DNA of 64,000 nt. It comes from Leishmania donovani. Its lineage: Eukaryota > Euglenozoa > Kinetoplastea > Trypanosomatida > Trypanosomatidae. The first letter of the stretch is position 1. The number at the start of each line of letters is the position of its first letter. The translations under genes were made by a program, and so were the position numbers. Under the pieces are notes generated by a model. The model searched no databases. It was given only the letters and a program-made list of their open reading frames with translations, and had not been told where the DNA came from. Positions 33,601 through 42,162 of this stretch are shown here, piece by piece. The DNA is taken from NCBI RefSeq assembly GCF_000227135.1, contig NC_018243.1, forward strand, positions 62,001-126,000, given 5' to 3'.

Positions 33601-36319
33601 TCACTTCCGGCCAGTCCGGCATCACAGCCAGCAGCCCCTCCAGCGGGAAGTACGTGGTCCCGTTCACGTCCGGGGCATCGGCGGCCTTCTGCAGAAGCTG
33701 GCCGAGCGGGTTGTCTTTCGCGCGGTATTGCGTCGTCGCGGCCAACGAAGCCGAGTCGCTGAACTCGGGCTCCTCGAAGAGCGAGTTTGGGATACCCACC
33801 ATGGGCACCTCTCGCACTGCCCTCACAGAGGTGCTCAGCTCCGGTGCCGCTGCCGCTGGGCTGCAAGGGGGGAGAGTCGACGCTGGCGACAGTGGCGCCT
33901 GCCTCGACGCGGCTCCGATGGACGCGTCACACTCGCCCGCAGGCACGGTCCCAGCCACGGACGCCTCTCGCGTGTCGGTGAAGAGCGCAGCGCTGAGCTG
34001 GCATAACGTATCCGCGAACTCCACACAAGTCGGCCCACCCTCCGCCACCAGTCCCTTCCGTTCCTTCCCTGCAGCGGCCAGTACGCTTGATGTCTCCTCC
34101 GCCCGTGGCATCTGCGCGATACGTGTTGTCTCAAGCCCTTCAGGCAGCGGCATCCACTTCATCGGGCAAAGTACCCGCTGCGCCATCTCGCGGTTCTGCG
34201 TGAAGCAGTCGAGAATCACGCGCTGCGCCTCCACCATGCCCTCGCCACCGCAGCACGCGAATCGCCGCAGGATGTGCAAGACATCCGGGTTGTGGCGGCG
34301 GCTCGCCAGCATCTCCAAGAAGAATTCCAGCCGGTGCCGCGCCATCGGCAGCTCCACCAGCGCAGGGTTGTCCTTGTAGAACGCAGCAAGGCACCGCAGC
34401 GCAGACGGCACGTAGCGCGTGCACTCCATCACAAAGTCCGCGTAACTCTGCAGCGCCGCCGCGTACCGAGGCCGGTTGTACAAAAGCACCCCCACAAGCT
34501 CGAAGCACGCGTCCACAAGGTCGCCCAGCTCGCTGTACCGCATCGGCACAAACAACGACGAGCCCCCCGATGCCGACGCAGCAGACGGAGCGCTTGCCAC
34601 GTCAGCACCGCCAGCCGCAGCGCCAAAACTACTCGCTGCCGCAACACTGTCGGCACCATTACTGCAGCCGGCCTGCGGGTACACCATGCCCAGCGACCCA
34701 AGCTTCTCCGCATGCACGTGCGGGCACTGCAGCGACGCGCGCACAACAAGCAGCGCAAGCTCGCCAACGCCCTGCTGGAAAACCTTGCTCTGCCACTCCG
34801 GGTTCAGCACGGCGCCGTGGCCGCCGCAAGCTCTGCCCGCATTCATCAGCTCCTCGGAAACGTTCTCCGCGTCGGGATCCGCAGGGCGGTGGCACAGCTG
34901 ATGCAGCTGCTGCACCTTCTCCCGCGCCTGCCGCACGTGGTGCGGGCTACCCACGCCGCACGCCATTTCACGCACGTACCGCTGCAGCGGCGGCAGCAGT
35001 CTGCGGATCATGTGCAGCTCCTCCAGTGCGATCGGCTGCAGCCGCCGAATCTCCAGCCCGTCGCGCATTGACTTGAGCCCGCGCCCAAGCAGCGTCACGA
35101 CCCCGTACGTCCTCGCACCGTGCGCAAGCGACGCGATCGTCACCTCCGAGTGACGCACGTCCTCCCCCTCAGCCGCCACGGGCCCGCCAGCAACGACCCA
35201 AACCTTCTGGTTCGCACTGTTCACGCAACTCAGAAACACGCGCCCGCCGTTGCCCAGGAACTCCTCAGCGTTGGACGATGCGCAGTGCAACTGAAACAGC
35301 GTCCCCGCAGAACGCGCATGCGGCGTCAGCGACAGCGCGTACGACGCCTGCCGCACGCCTGGCCCCAAGCCAGCGCCGCCACCTTCCGCCGACTCTACCG
35401 CGGCAACCTCGCCGCACTGCAGGTACAGCCCCAACGCAAGGGATTTGAACCGGTAGACGTTGCCCGCACCGCGCGTCCGCAGCGCGCCGCCCTTGCTCGC
35501 ATTCGCACCCTCGATCACAAACAACGAGAGGTAGCTCACCTCCTCCTTCGACGCAGCGTACCACGCGACCATGTGCTCGCTGCCCTCCGCCGGGTTTGAG
35601 TCCGGCGTCTGCAGCACGCACTGCTGCTTTGCCGGATCCGCAAGGACGTACTTGTGCTCCTCCGTGTGCAGCAGCGTCACGCAGTCGCCGCAGCGCAGCG
35701 GTGGCCCGCGCCTCGAAGGAGCGCAGTCGCCGTCGTACAGGTGTATCAGGAAGCCCTGGATGCTCTCCCCGACGCTCACCTCAAGGAACCAGCTATCAGC
35801 CGCCTCTTCGTCCACGTTGGGGGCCACGTTCAGGTAACGCTCCGTTTCGGCCGCCTGGAGAATGATGGCGTCGCCCGCAGCGACGGGCTCGCCCTCCACG
35901 CGCAGGCGATACCGCGGCATGATGCGCCAGCGCTCGTGCACATTGGCGTCCCGCCGGCGCGTCTCGAGCAGCACGCGGAGGTTGCCCTTCATGCCCGCCG
36001 CGTAGCGCTCGGCATGATAGCCGAGGTACTTCTGGTGTGCGTAGTGGAGGAGGCGGATTGTCTGTCCATATTTTACCACATCGCTGTCCGGCTGCCGGTT
36101 GACACTTGGCTCGACAGGGTCGCCCTGCTGCAAAAGCAAAACTGTGTGCTCGTGGCGCAGCGGCGTCTCGGGGGTGTCACGCTGCAGCCCAACCGGCGCC
36201 TCCGTGGATGAGGTGGCCACGACATAGCCGTCCAGTGACTGCTTATAGAGGCTGATCAGAGAGCCGTAGCGCAGCGGCTGCGCTGGCATATTGTGACCAG
36301 CATTCTCCTTAGTCGCCAT
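27695..36319 (-). CDS. IP3R: Inositol 1,4,5-trisphosphate receptor-type calcium channel
   Basis: A 2874-residue channel. The N-terminus (LRYGSLISLYKQSL) starts an IP3R/ryanodine-type region with MIR-like beta-trefoil segments up to about residue 350. Long helical RIH-type regions follow, then a cluster of membrane helices from about 2250. The pore filter reads GGGIGD (2630-2635), against GGGVGD in animal IP3 receptors. The last helix ends in FLGVIIDSLTQHR and is followed by the IP3R-type linker zinc finger: CFIC (Cys2697, Cys2700) and H-x4-H (His2718, His2723) in a THVAEEHNMW context. A C-terminal coiled coil closes the protein. In trypanosomes the receptor releases calcium from acidocalcisomes (established for T. 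brucei). The TTGR-type ligand loop of animal receptors is not visible. The start, just before the conserved segment, is good. Confidence 0.95.
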   Translation of the reverse strand: MATKENAGHNMPAQPLRYGSLISLYKQSLDGYVVATSSTEAPVGLQRDTPETPLRHEHTVLLLQQGDPVEPSVNRQPDSDVVKYGQTIRLLHYAHQKYLGYHAERYAAGMKGNLRVLLETRRRDANVHERWRIMPRYRLRVEGEPVAAGDAIILQAAETERYLNVAPNVDEEAADSWFLEVSVGESIQGFLIHLYDGDCAPSRRGPPLRCGDCVTLLHTEEHKYVLADPAKQQCVLQTPDSNPAEGSEHMVAWYAASKEEVSYLSLFVIEGANASKGGALRTRGAGNVYRFKSLALGLYLQCGEVAAVESAEGGGAGLGPGVRQASYALSLTPHARSAGTLFQLHCASSNAEEFLGNGGRVFLSCVNSANQKVWVVAGGPVAAEGEDVRHSEVTIASLAHGARTYGVVTLLGRGLKSMRDGLEIRRLQPIALEELHMIRRLLPPLQRYVREMACGVGSPHHVRQAREKVQQLHQLCHRPADPDAENVSEELMNAGRACGGHGAVLNPEWQSKVFQQGVGELALLVVRASLQCPHVHAEKLGSLGMVYPQAGCSNGADSVAAASSFGAAAGGADVASAPSAASASGGSSLFVPMRYSELGDLVDACFELVGVLLYNRPRYAAALQSYADFVMECTRYVPSALRCLAAFYKDNPALVELPMARHRLEFFLEMLASRRHNPDVLHILRRFACCGGEGMVEAQRVILDCFTQNREMAQRVLCPMKWMPLPEGLETTRIAQMPRAEETSSVLAAAGKERKGLVAEGGPTCVEFADTLCQLSAALFTDTREASVAGTVPAGECDASIGAASRQAPLSPASTLPPCSPAAAAPELSTSVRAVREVPMVGIPNSLFEEPEFSDSASLAATTQYRAKDNPLGQLLQKAADAPDVNGTTYFPLEGLLAVMPDWPEVRDTLVPYLAAQIHLLAALAYGEGHARSRPFIFEWVPRAVLAESLQSEALPRRLHGALLELFAKVMVDVDGALNIREQIQNIRCVVSLPGGGCGAAGATRAAVSSSCQMAMSKVPQELVAAKRFVVRYMKATLMSDDDSVAAEYLAALNLLDALVNAGAFQLSEYETLMRLVVRCVDPSCDEQRTYLEMQPVHDCKSRALQLMNLLIDVLLVREALWLVDCFRVWRRPTRFSQLAHINFAAALQQRSTEKWRVVDGGGDGADEEPGRRADVACDCDLDGVYKEEEREAREELIPIAEAFTALMELANCSRSSMLQRQVICVFFRATNFLEELYATASRVQLLTSEDSIGFYAAVNRTSIAVKQLAKASFRRSNTIALANSTLDALDDLLSKPTSGTVAEKLSMMQQVGVPLQLIRMLERVSVPVSEASRQLVFKAVAVLQTMAQSPGIRDELREAVVGAAPLAYQNTNYISLLRTLFVAEDDDCTEMPTQILADVVRCLYREHATLTAIEFLSDWVAAKRSSVHVMAQRQQQVWRAIVSDQQAERCIQLRHGWCSNQGRELRERLLTSDDCYAAKGRTRTHLDLCRLLYLVSNKSEFVKAETVRQEVFGQNSLDALLQVTTDVLVPVYFRYPYVQLLQALVLDDACAVPSLLAHRDFPDFVRLCMMDAARYLQLLGGRCALDEVSEELERREGATLWCVPKNEAEEEMEEALFGAGMYEDFFFGPLCAFTERVCARYRGAISQLSNRVRSQLSVVVNELVDAMCDVLQFFFNMEDGILRGAPHSATGLPSATTAPFPEAQWSLAHFTALRQCLRVAKDNGFSGTARWRGDPFSRLYARLAAYVGAAAKPPNRATAAVSGESSAVVTPGVVLKGGDSCAWNSPIEAGGGAHVLASKWMDYLRSVLADDARMAEKNQLISGAGILLRCGARGATFMRTLFTVLPSLQHPNVVHALTLIRQMVVLMPNNPYDDSVLLPLEEQESDVPHITVTTPVQSRQTFLARWAGDESLEMPLPLLALVGEFVGCDKADAQRAALLAGCTLLQQGHRGMQECYRAFCRRSANDRLLCVLRHHFLDFKDRLRTYHHALSSGSSPSEARHYLTQMSNCRLELKLLQLLCSGQYAPLQTYLVSQPESNISVNVVEALVELLSMAPKTANEVTSDFMVQLLSTIAEALQGPCAANQDMFVAYNAADYLTLLLSKFDASAHEDAALTAVEVVLPAVSWHEAVLGGGREGTSPTATLEERRRRCCSLLQTMALSTLLAMIEGRDDSRLASKLVSTVDLSLLTTAMDRSAASYEARHGPVERKQYNGLSRGDISGSVAALRRYFRDYLHNDYPTSREELQDELALAVSIYGFFRACHDMHFLTATRLRCGSGGGVGAEDFAGALDELVDKKGQSIRQVLRRSKYYRQVSTKLAKIEIVRDGRLERVYFRALNSAVDNLFEFRRTALIQTAVRTSDNERIQHFFNETSDVIMEMSWYNSMRRFCAAYLLNFFLREINALGLLIVFSINLVMVIGIRAPTSPYSSGTPEGIDRALVGLGIVDMCVQGVLLTQALLGLAVVNYKIGWRTWYSRRQEELTRMSDADIAVDRADALLRGKQRLMPTWYERVWLSGYYAFWHAGFLPHFFFCFVSVMGFAQHRIWYALQMMQITINSPVLANLFEALRANLKLLVLTYALLLTFVLVGANISYYNFSQLFDPLGARLNGFNCYTLSQCFLVHVDTLRSGGGIGDVTNWPVFYSKDGYAYWVMFYRIAYYLVVGLVGANLFLGVIIDSLTQHRTHQQLIQADQEKKCFICGIERNEFDIVRPGAYSTHVAEEHNMWQYIFFLHYLSKKDANSHTGQEAYVQQLIAQQDLSFYPIGHSLTLRFKDRGAVDAQMTEGGIPIGGEEEAEDGVPQVVAMATEAGGGDDADGKGAGGHGKNGGGALDGATAHLISSLVEAALKEGLEPLRRSIEKTNERIEEMRANLQH

Positions 36320-37742
36320 GCCGGCAGAAAGGCACGTGAGAAGGAGCCCGAAGCGGGGGCGGTGCTTGCTACGGCGCCCCGGCTCTGGAAGGCGGCAGCT
36401 GTATCGAGCGGGGGGCGACAGGCTGACACTGTGGCAGCAGTCGTGAGGGTTCTGTAGAGAATGACTTCTTCAAAACAAGAAAAGAAGAACGCCAAGTGCG
36501 CGCCTGCACCCACCCGAACGCGCACGTGAAGCAGCGACTTGGGCAATACACAAATTTCGGAGCCGAAAAGACGGCCAGAGAGGGCGGGGGTGGAGGGCCG
36601 ACAGTGATGGTCGATGCGACACAAACGACGGGTTAAAGCCACGAGGATGGGCGAGAATGAGAGGGAACCACTACTCCAGCAGGACTATACAACACGAGTA
36701 TGGGGTTCTACACACACACACAAAACAAAAATTCGCAAGGAATAGTTAAGCTCTAGTCTGTCAGGCACCCTCTCTCTCTCATGCTGGCCCTGGCTCTCTG
36801 TCTGTAAAGCGCGCGCTGTCGCGGCTTACAGTGTTACGCAACGATGCGAGGGATAAAACGCGTGAAAGCACAAATAAAAAAATGCACATCAAGAAAATGA
36901 GAGGGAACACTAAGGTTCACGTTGTGCGAGCCGCTGAGCGGCTGCGCACGCGCGTATGAGCAGGTGGGGGACGGCTTCCGTCTCGTTGCAAGTGTCGGCT
37001 TGTAAGAGGAGCGAAAAGAAGGGGAAAGTGGGGCACACCGCGGCCATCGAGCCGGTCCGCATATTCGACTCCGTCGATCTGACTTCTGGGGCGGTGTTTG
37101 CGTGTGTGTGCGTGTGCTGTCTACGTGTGTGCAGATCATGCATCCCGCGGTATGTGAAGTACAAGCGAGGTATGCGGACGAAGAGGCGTCAGTCAAGTTG
37201 TAGCGCGCACAGTCAAAGGCCGGCTCGTGGACGGGAGAAAGGATGCGACGCCGTTCCGGTGTGCGAGCGTGCGCTTCGCTATCGATGAGTGGCCCTCCGC
37301 CTCATGACGGAACAAGGGTAGAGATGTCGGCGTTGAGCAGGAGTGCGAGTATGACCTAAGCCCGGTAGGCGCGCACCCCAATGTACAGCAGTAGACGATG
37401 CGCACCAGCCTATATGCAGACAGGCCGGCCCGGCTGCACGTCTCTCGCAGTTCGTGTCAGCGCAAGTGGCGCGCACGAAAGAAGCGTTTTTTTTTCTTGA
37501 AGAGGGCACGCGGAAAGCCGCACACATGCGTGCAGCACCAGATGACGAGTCAGAGCACGGCTGAATGCGATCATGCGGGCCCGTCATGTGAGAACGGCGG
37601 CATAGCGAAGCGCCGCTGCGCCCTCCGCACCACAACACGCATAAACACACACACAAGCACGTATGCATGGAATGAGAAGAGCACTCCCAGACACAGTCCA
37701 TAAAGACACCAGAAAGGTGGAAAAAAAAAGCGTGTTCTCCCA
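36320..37742. other. Intergenic: 3' UTR of PSMD9 and leader of the IP3 receptor
   Basis: About 1.4 kb. A T-rich tract on the transcribed strand near 36474-36487, followed by AG near 36468, could be the splice acceptor of the IP3 receptor. CA and TC runs occur near 36711-36725 and 36770-36780. No gene seen. Confidence 0.5.
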
Positions 37743-38516
37743 TCAGCGACTTTCACACAGAGCTTCGTCCCCGACCATGTCCAAGGCGCAGCCGAGCAGC
37801 CCGGGCCCTTGCCAGCGCTGCGGCACCAGTACAAGCTCGGACGGATCATCTTGCAGCTCTCCTGGCTTCCGCACCCACACCGCAATCGGCGCCCCTTCGT
37901 GGGTGGATGTTTCCCTCGCCAGCGCCTGCAGGCCCTCCGCGATCAGCTCCGTCTGCGTCACGGCGCCGTATTGCAGGATCTGCATGCCGACGGAGAGGCC
38001 GGCCTCCTCCGCTGGGCTATTGGCGTCCACTTTCGCCACCACCAGACACGGCTTCAGCCGCGAGACACGCTGCACCTCTGCCATGCGCTGCGCCCGCTTC
38101 TCCGCCGCTGCCTGTCGTTGTCGGCGGGCAGCGGCGTCCTGTACCATCTGTAGCTGCGCCTCCTCTTGCGTCTGGAGGTGCAGCTCATTGAGAAGGCTGT
38201 ATATTTTTTCGTTCAGCACGCGCAGGTCGTTGCGCGTGGAGTCGGCCGTGTTCCGGGCTGTGCGAACCGCGTACAGGTCGCAGTCGTTTCGCGGGAACCC
38301 CTCATCGTCAAGCAAGCGGCCGCGAAGCCCAACAGGGGTCGATGCGAGATACTGAAGTGCATCCGTCAGCTTCGCCTCGAGGGCCGCCTTCTGTGCGTCC
38401 AGGCGACGCAGCTCTTCACGAAGGGCTTCCTTGTCCATATCGCCTATGGTGGATTCAACCGCGGGGGCGCGGTAGTCCTCGATCTCGACAATGTCCTCGA
38501 TGCTGTGTCCGTTCAT
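37743..38516 (-). CDS. PSMD9: 26S proteasome assembly chaperone PSMD9/Nas2 (PDZ)
   Basis: A 257-residue protein with the two Nas2 modules. The N-terminal helical domain contains LLDDEGFPRNDCDLYAVRTAR (67-87), the family hallmark. A charged helix (about 95-145) follows. The C-terminal PDZ domain (about 150-245) has AKVDANSPAEEAGLSVGMQIL and ends with LVPQRWQGPGLLGC, matching the family's R-W-x-G-x-GLLGC ending. Nas2/p27 holds Rpt5 and prevents premature docking of the 19S base on the 20S core during proteasome assembly. The length fits the family (about 220 residues) with a short N-terminal addition. The start codon at 38516 is the natural choice, since the family domain begins soon after. Confidence 0.93.
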   Translation of the reverse strand: MNGHSIEDIVEIEDYRAPAVESTIGDMDKEALREELRRLDAQKAALEAKLTDALQYLASTPVGLRGRLLDDEGFPRNDCDLYAVRTARNTADSTRNDLRVLNEKIYSLLNELHLQTQEEAQLQMVQDAAARRQRQAAAEKRAQRMAEVQRVSRLKPCLVVAKVDANSPAEEAGLSVGMQILQYGAVTQTELIAEGLQALARETSTHEGAPIAVWVRKPGELQDDPSELVLVPQRWQGPGLLGCALDMVGDEALCESR

Positions 38517-39048
38517 TGCTTCCGCTTTTCCGCGCTACGGGATAAGGGGAGGCGACCTCGCCTGCCTAGCGTGGGAGGGAAGCCAAAGCCGCAGCACGAG
38601 AAGCCACGGCGCCTGGCCTGCCAATGCAGTTGTGTGTGTGTGCGCGTGTGTGTGCCAGCTGTGCACTCCTGTGTGTTTTCGCAGGAAGTGCGTCAGAGGC
38701 AGGGCACGCGATAATGCGAGTCGAATATGCCCAAGCGGAGGAGGTGCAGAGCGCCGTGACCGGTGCCTCAAAAGAAGAGAGTGGAGAAAAGGGCAACATG
38801 GCGTGCACGCACGCACGGCGAGTGCGCATCGCACCACACCTAAGCACCAGGGGCGTCCCCCTCCCCTCGCGTGGCGACCTGGCCAACGCGAGGCACAGAC
38901 GCGAACGGGGGGCGCTGCTCTCTCTCGTCCTTCGGCACCCTCGCTGATGCGTTTCCGCAGTGCCTCTTTTCGACCTCCTTCCAATCAGCATCAGCAACTC
39001 GCGTCTCCCCCGCCAACCCTCATCCCGTTCCTGCTTGTCTTCTTTGTT
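38517..39048. other. Intergenic: 3' UTR of the STE20 kinase and leader of PSMD9
   Basis: About 0.53 kb, with a short GT-rich stretch near 38631-38652. Nothing else is evident. Confidence 0.55.
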
Positions 39049-40884
39049 CTACGCATTCCGCGTGCTCTCACACGTGGCCGCGTACACGTTTTTCAGCACC
39101 GTGCCGCAGAGCAGCTTCATCCGCTGCGCGTGCTTAGCCTCCGCCTCTGAAACCGCGCGTGTATACGGAAGGTATTGGTTGTACAGAAACACTTCCCGCA
39201 CCGTGTTCAGCGTGGTCGTCTCGAAGCAGCGGAGATACAGTGGGGAGACACCCTCGGCACTGTAGCCCAGCAAGTGGAGCGATTCGGCTAGCGCGTCGCC
39301 ATGGGCAGCCGCGGCCGCCATTCTGGCCTCGTGGGAAGGCGGCCCGTACACCGGAGGGAACGCAGACACCATCGGGGTGACGCCACCGCCGCCCGATGTG
39401 GGCAGCAGGTGCGACGGGTGACAGTAACGGTTCACGCTGGCCATCATGGTTGTGCTGCCGTTGCCATCTCCCGTGTAGGCGCCGTCTAGCGCCGCCTGTG
39501 CGGCCCAAGGCCCACCTACACGTGGCCCGCCCCCCGCGGCACCGTTTGCCGCGCCACCGGACGACAGCGTCGCCCCTCCTACAGTACCGGCGCAGCCACT
39601 GACGCCAGCGGTGCTGCCGCAGAACAGGGTACGGCCACCCCCGCTCAGTGCGTCAAAGGACATGTCCTCCAGGTGCAGCAGCGGCAGCAGCATCAGCCGC
39701 CCACCAAGCGGGGCACCGCGGTCGCCAGCGGCAGCCCCTGCAGCGACGGCCCCTCCACCACCTCTCGCAACTACCCGACCAGCAGCTGGCGAAGCTCTTC
39801 GCTGCGGCGCCACGTGCTCGTCGATCCACTGGGCAGCCGCCTCGTCGGTAGGGATGGCGGCGACCCCCTCGCCCTCCTCTTCGCCCGCGCCTTCGATGGC
39901 TCCCACCACGGAAGACGTCCGTGTGACTATCGTCATGGCCGAAGTGTTGCTGCCCTTGTTGTTGCCGTCCCGCCGCTCATCCATGGAACGGCGCCGCGTG
40001 AGGAGCTGCTCCACAACTGCGGCCATCTCCTCTTGCGAGGCGACGGCGGAAGGATCCACAAAGGGGTCCATCAACATCGTGGCCGCAGAGGGGCGCAGCT
40101 CCTTGTCCTTGGTTAGCAGGCGGCGGATGAACATGTTCATCTGCGGCGACCAGCGCTCCTTGGCCTGCAGAGTTGGCGGATCGTTGAGAGGGATGAAGAA
40201 GACAGCGCGGGCAATGTGCATGCCGAGGTACGGCGGCTGCCCCTCCGCCAGCTCGATCGTGGTAATCCCCAAAGACCACATGTCGGCGCGGCTATCGTAG
40301 TCCTTCTCCGTGAGGGCCTCCGGCGCCATCCAGAGCGCCGTGCCGATGAAGGAGTTGCGCCGCGACAGCGTGTGCTTGAGCTCCGTGCTAACGCCAAAGT
40401 CCGCCAGCTTCACCTGGCCGTTTTTGGTGAGCAGTAAGTTGCTGCCCTTAATATCGCGATGAATGACGTGACGCTCGTGCAGGTAGCGCAGGCCGAGGAG
40501 GGTCTGGCGGCACACGTACGCGATGAGCGGCTCCGAGAGCGGACGGCGCAGCAGGTCGTATGCCGTGTCCACAGAGCCGCCCTCGCAGTATTCCATGACG
40601 ATCCACAGGACCCCCATCGAATGGTACGTGCCATAGAAGCGCACGATGTTTGGGTGGTCACACTCCTGCAGGATCTCCACCTCCTTCACAATGGTGTCCA
40701 GATCCTCCTTGTCCGTGTCGCTGAGCGGGACCTGCTTGATAGCAACGATGTCGTCAGTGGCGCGGTTGCGGGCCTTGAGAACGACACCAAAGTTGCCGAT
40801 GCCAACGCTTTCAACAATCTCAAACAGTTCCTTGGGATCATCCTCGCGCACGTGGATGCGATCGAGTGCCGATGGCTTCATCAT
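39049..40884 (-). CDS. STE20-family protein kinase, MST/Hippo-like catalytic domain
   Basis: A 611-residue kinase with all catalytic elements: glycine loop GIGNFG (28-33), Lys50 in VAIKQV, HRDIKGSN (Asp144), DFG (163-165), and the STE20-type P+1 segment GTALWMAPE (181-189). The features VAIKQVPL, WIVMEYCEGGSV and AVFFIPLNDPP point to the MST/Hippo subgroup of STE20 kinases. The region from about 300 to 530 is low-complexity (Gly/Ala/Ser). The last 75 residues form a folded-looking segment (LHLLGYSAEGVSPLYLRCFE) that is not an evident SARAH domain. The ATG at 40884 is the first in frame; the triplet four codons upstream is TTG. Role in the cell is unknown; related kinases act in cell shape, flagellar length and cytokinesis. 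Confidence 0.92.
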   Translation of the reverse strand: MMKPSALDRIHVREDDPKELFEIVESVGIGNFGVVLKARNRATDDIVAIKQVPLSDTDKEDLDTIVKEVEILQECDHPNIVRFYGTYHSMGVLWIVMEYCEGGSVDTAYDLLRRPLSEPLIAYVCRQTLLGLRYLHERHVIHRDIKGSNLLLTKNGQVKLADFGVSTELKHTLSRRNSFIGTALWMAPEALTEKDYDSRADMWSLGITTIELAEGQPPYLGMHIARAVFFIPLNDPPTLQAKERWSPQMNMFIRRLLTKDKELRPSAATMLMDPFVDPSAVASQEEMAAVVEQLLTRRRSMDERRDGNNKGSNTSAMTIVTRTSSVVGAIEGAGEEEGEGVAAIPTDEAAAQWIDEHVAPQRRASPAAGRVVARGGGGAVAAGAAAGDRGAPLGGRLMLLPLLHLEDMSFDALSGGGRTLFCGSTAGVSGCAGTVGGATLSSGGAANGAAGGGPRVGGPWAAQAALDGAYTGDGNGSTTMMASVNRYCHPSHLLPTSGGGGVTPMVSAFPPVYGPPSHEARMAAAAAHGDALAESLHLLGYSAEGVSPLYLRCFETTTLNTVREVFLYNQYLPYTRAVSEAEAKHAQRMKLLCGTVLKNVYAATCESTRNA

Positions 40885-40912
40885 TGTGGCACTCAATGAC
40901 TGGCGTGCGTGC

Positions 40913-40975
40913 CTGTGGGTGTATGTGTGTGGTCAGTCGTCGTAGGCGGGGGTAGGGAACAGAAAAAAAAAAAAA
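40913..40975 (-). promoter_or_regulatory. Predicted trans-splice acceptor of the STE20 kinase gene
   Basis: On the transcribed strand a run of 13 T (plus-strand A at 40963-40975), followed by a C-rich stretch, leads to the first AG at 40914-40913 (CCCACAG). The resulting leader would be 28 nt before the ATG at 40884. This supports the choice of start codon. Confidence 0.55.
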
Positions 40976-41786
40976 CAAGGCGAGTTAGAGGTGTCCAGCG
41001 ACTTCATGTACGTGCACAGCGAGAGAGTCCGTAAGCTCACGTGTGGGGAAGGGAGTGGGGAGTGGGGAGTGGGGGGAGGGGGGGGGCAAGCAAGCCTTGT
41101 CTTACCCCCTGCCCTGTGATCAACGACACCTCTAACACGCACGCACACACAACAAGCGCCCCCCACCTCTGTTCGACTTCCACACGCCCTCTTGCACCGG
41201 GAAGATGCGGATGTGTGGTACGTCCCTCGGCTCACCGCCTCTGAGGCAGCACTGCGCAGAGGCAGTGCGGGGATGAATCGTGGGTGATGGCGAAGAAGGC
41301 GAGGAGGTTGAGAAACAGAAGTAGACGAAGGTCCGAGTGAGAGAAAGAGGTGCTGCGCCGCGCAGGTTTCGAAGCGAAAGCCGCTGCCGCAGTCGAGAAG
41401 GCGAGAGAGAAGCGGTGCAGCGATATACGGGAGGGGGCGTGATAGCGCCTCGGTCTGCTTTCAGGAGGTACAACGCCGTGTATACACACACGCATGTGTA
41501 TGCATGTGGATGTGCGTGTGTGTGTGACGCAGTCCGTCACTGGTCGGCCCTAGTCTTCTCCCTGTGACGAGAAATGGGCCTCGCCTCGGCTGGCGCGGGC
41601 CTCGGGCGCCTGCCTCTCTTCGCACGTGGTGATGGTGATGATGGTGGTGGCCGCTCGGCGCGTGCGGTTGTGTGGATGCATCGGTGTTTGATGGCCTATC
41701 AACGAGTGAGGACGGCTCGAAGACGAGCCAGCATGACGAACGTAATATGGAGAGAGCGCTGCAGATGGCGGATGTGATACCGCAGG

Positions 41787-42162
41787 CTACACCGAGGGAA
41801 CCATGTGGCAGCAATACCCGTAAGAGCGCCCCGCACCCCCGCGCCACGCCTCGCCAGCGGTGGCAGAAGCGGAAGGGCGCCAAATAGACACGGTGGTGTG
41901 ACAAAGGCCCTGACATCTCTGCCCCTCCTGCCACGCCGCTTCGTGCGGGGACGCCGCTCCACGTGCGTCCCTGTCGGTGACCGGCACGTCCTCCAGCATC
42001 AACTGGCATCGGTAAGTGTAGAGAGCAGGGGCCGATAGGGATGGCTTGACAGGCTCGCCAACGCGCCTCACCTGCGTGCGATGGAGAGAGATCGAGCCCT
42101 GCGGCGAAGGACTTCACAGCAACGAACGCAACACCACCCAAAACCAGTAAAGGGGGCACCAT
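41787..42162 (-). pseudogene. Possible broken small ORF (membrane-segment protein)
   Basis: From an ATG at 42162 the first 25 codons encode a clean hydrophobic segment (MVPPLLVLGGVAFVAVKSF). In that frame the protein-like character ends near 42075. In a neighbouring frame, from about 42071 to about 41970, the translation becomes ordered again (EPVKPSLSAPALYTYRCQLM, then a short acidic stretch). Two consecutive protein-like pieces in different frames suggest a small, perhaps mitochondrial membrane protein with a frameshift: either a decayed gene or a sequence error. I know no family for it. Codon use in the first part is less GC-rich at third positions than in the neighbouring genes. The whole may be chance. 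Confidence 0.3.

Noticed and set aside
32706..34379. 557-codon plus-strand open frame
   Set aside because: Antisense shadow of the IP3 receptor gene; composition is biased (Ser/Thr/Ala) and no family is recognisable.
40885..40896. Upstream start of the STE20 kinase at 40896
   Set aside because: The codon is TTG; the first ATG in frame is at 40884.
41461..42159. Full 233-codon frame read from the ATG at 42162
   Set aside because: Only the first 25 codons look protein-like; the rest ends in His and CA-repeat translation. The broken-ORF view fits better.
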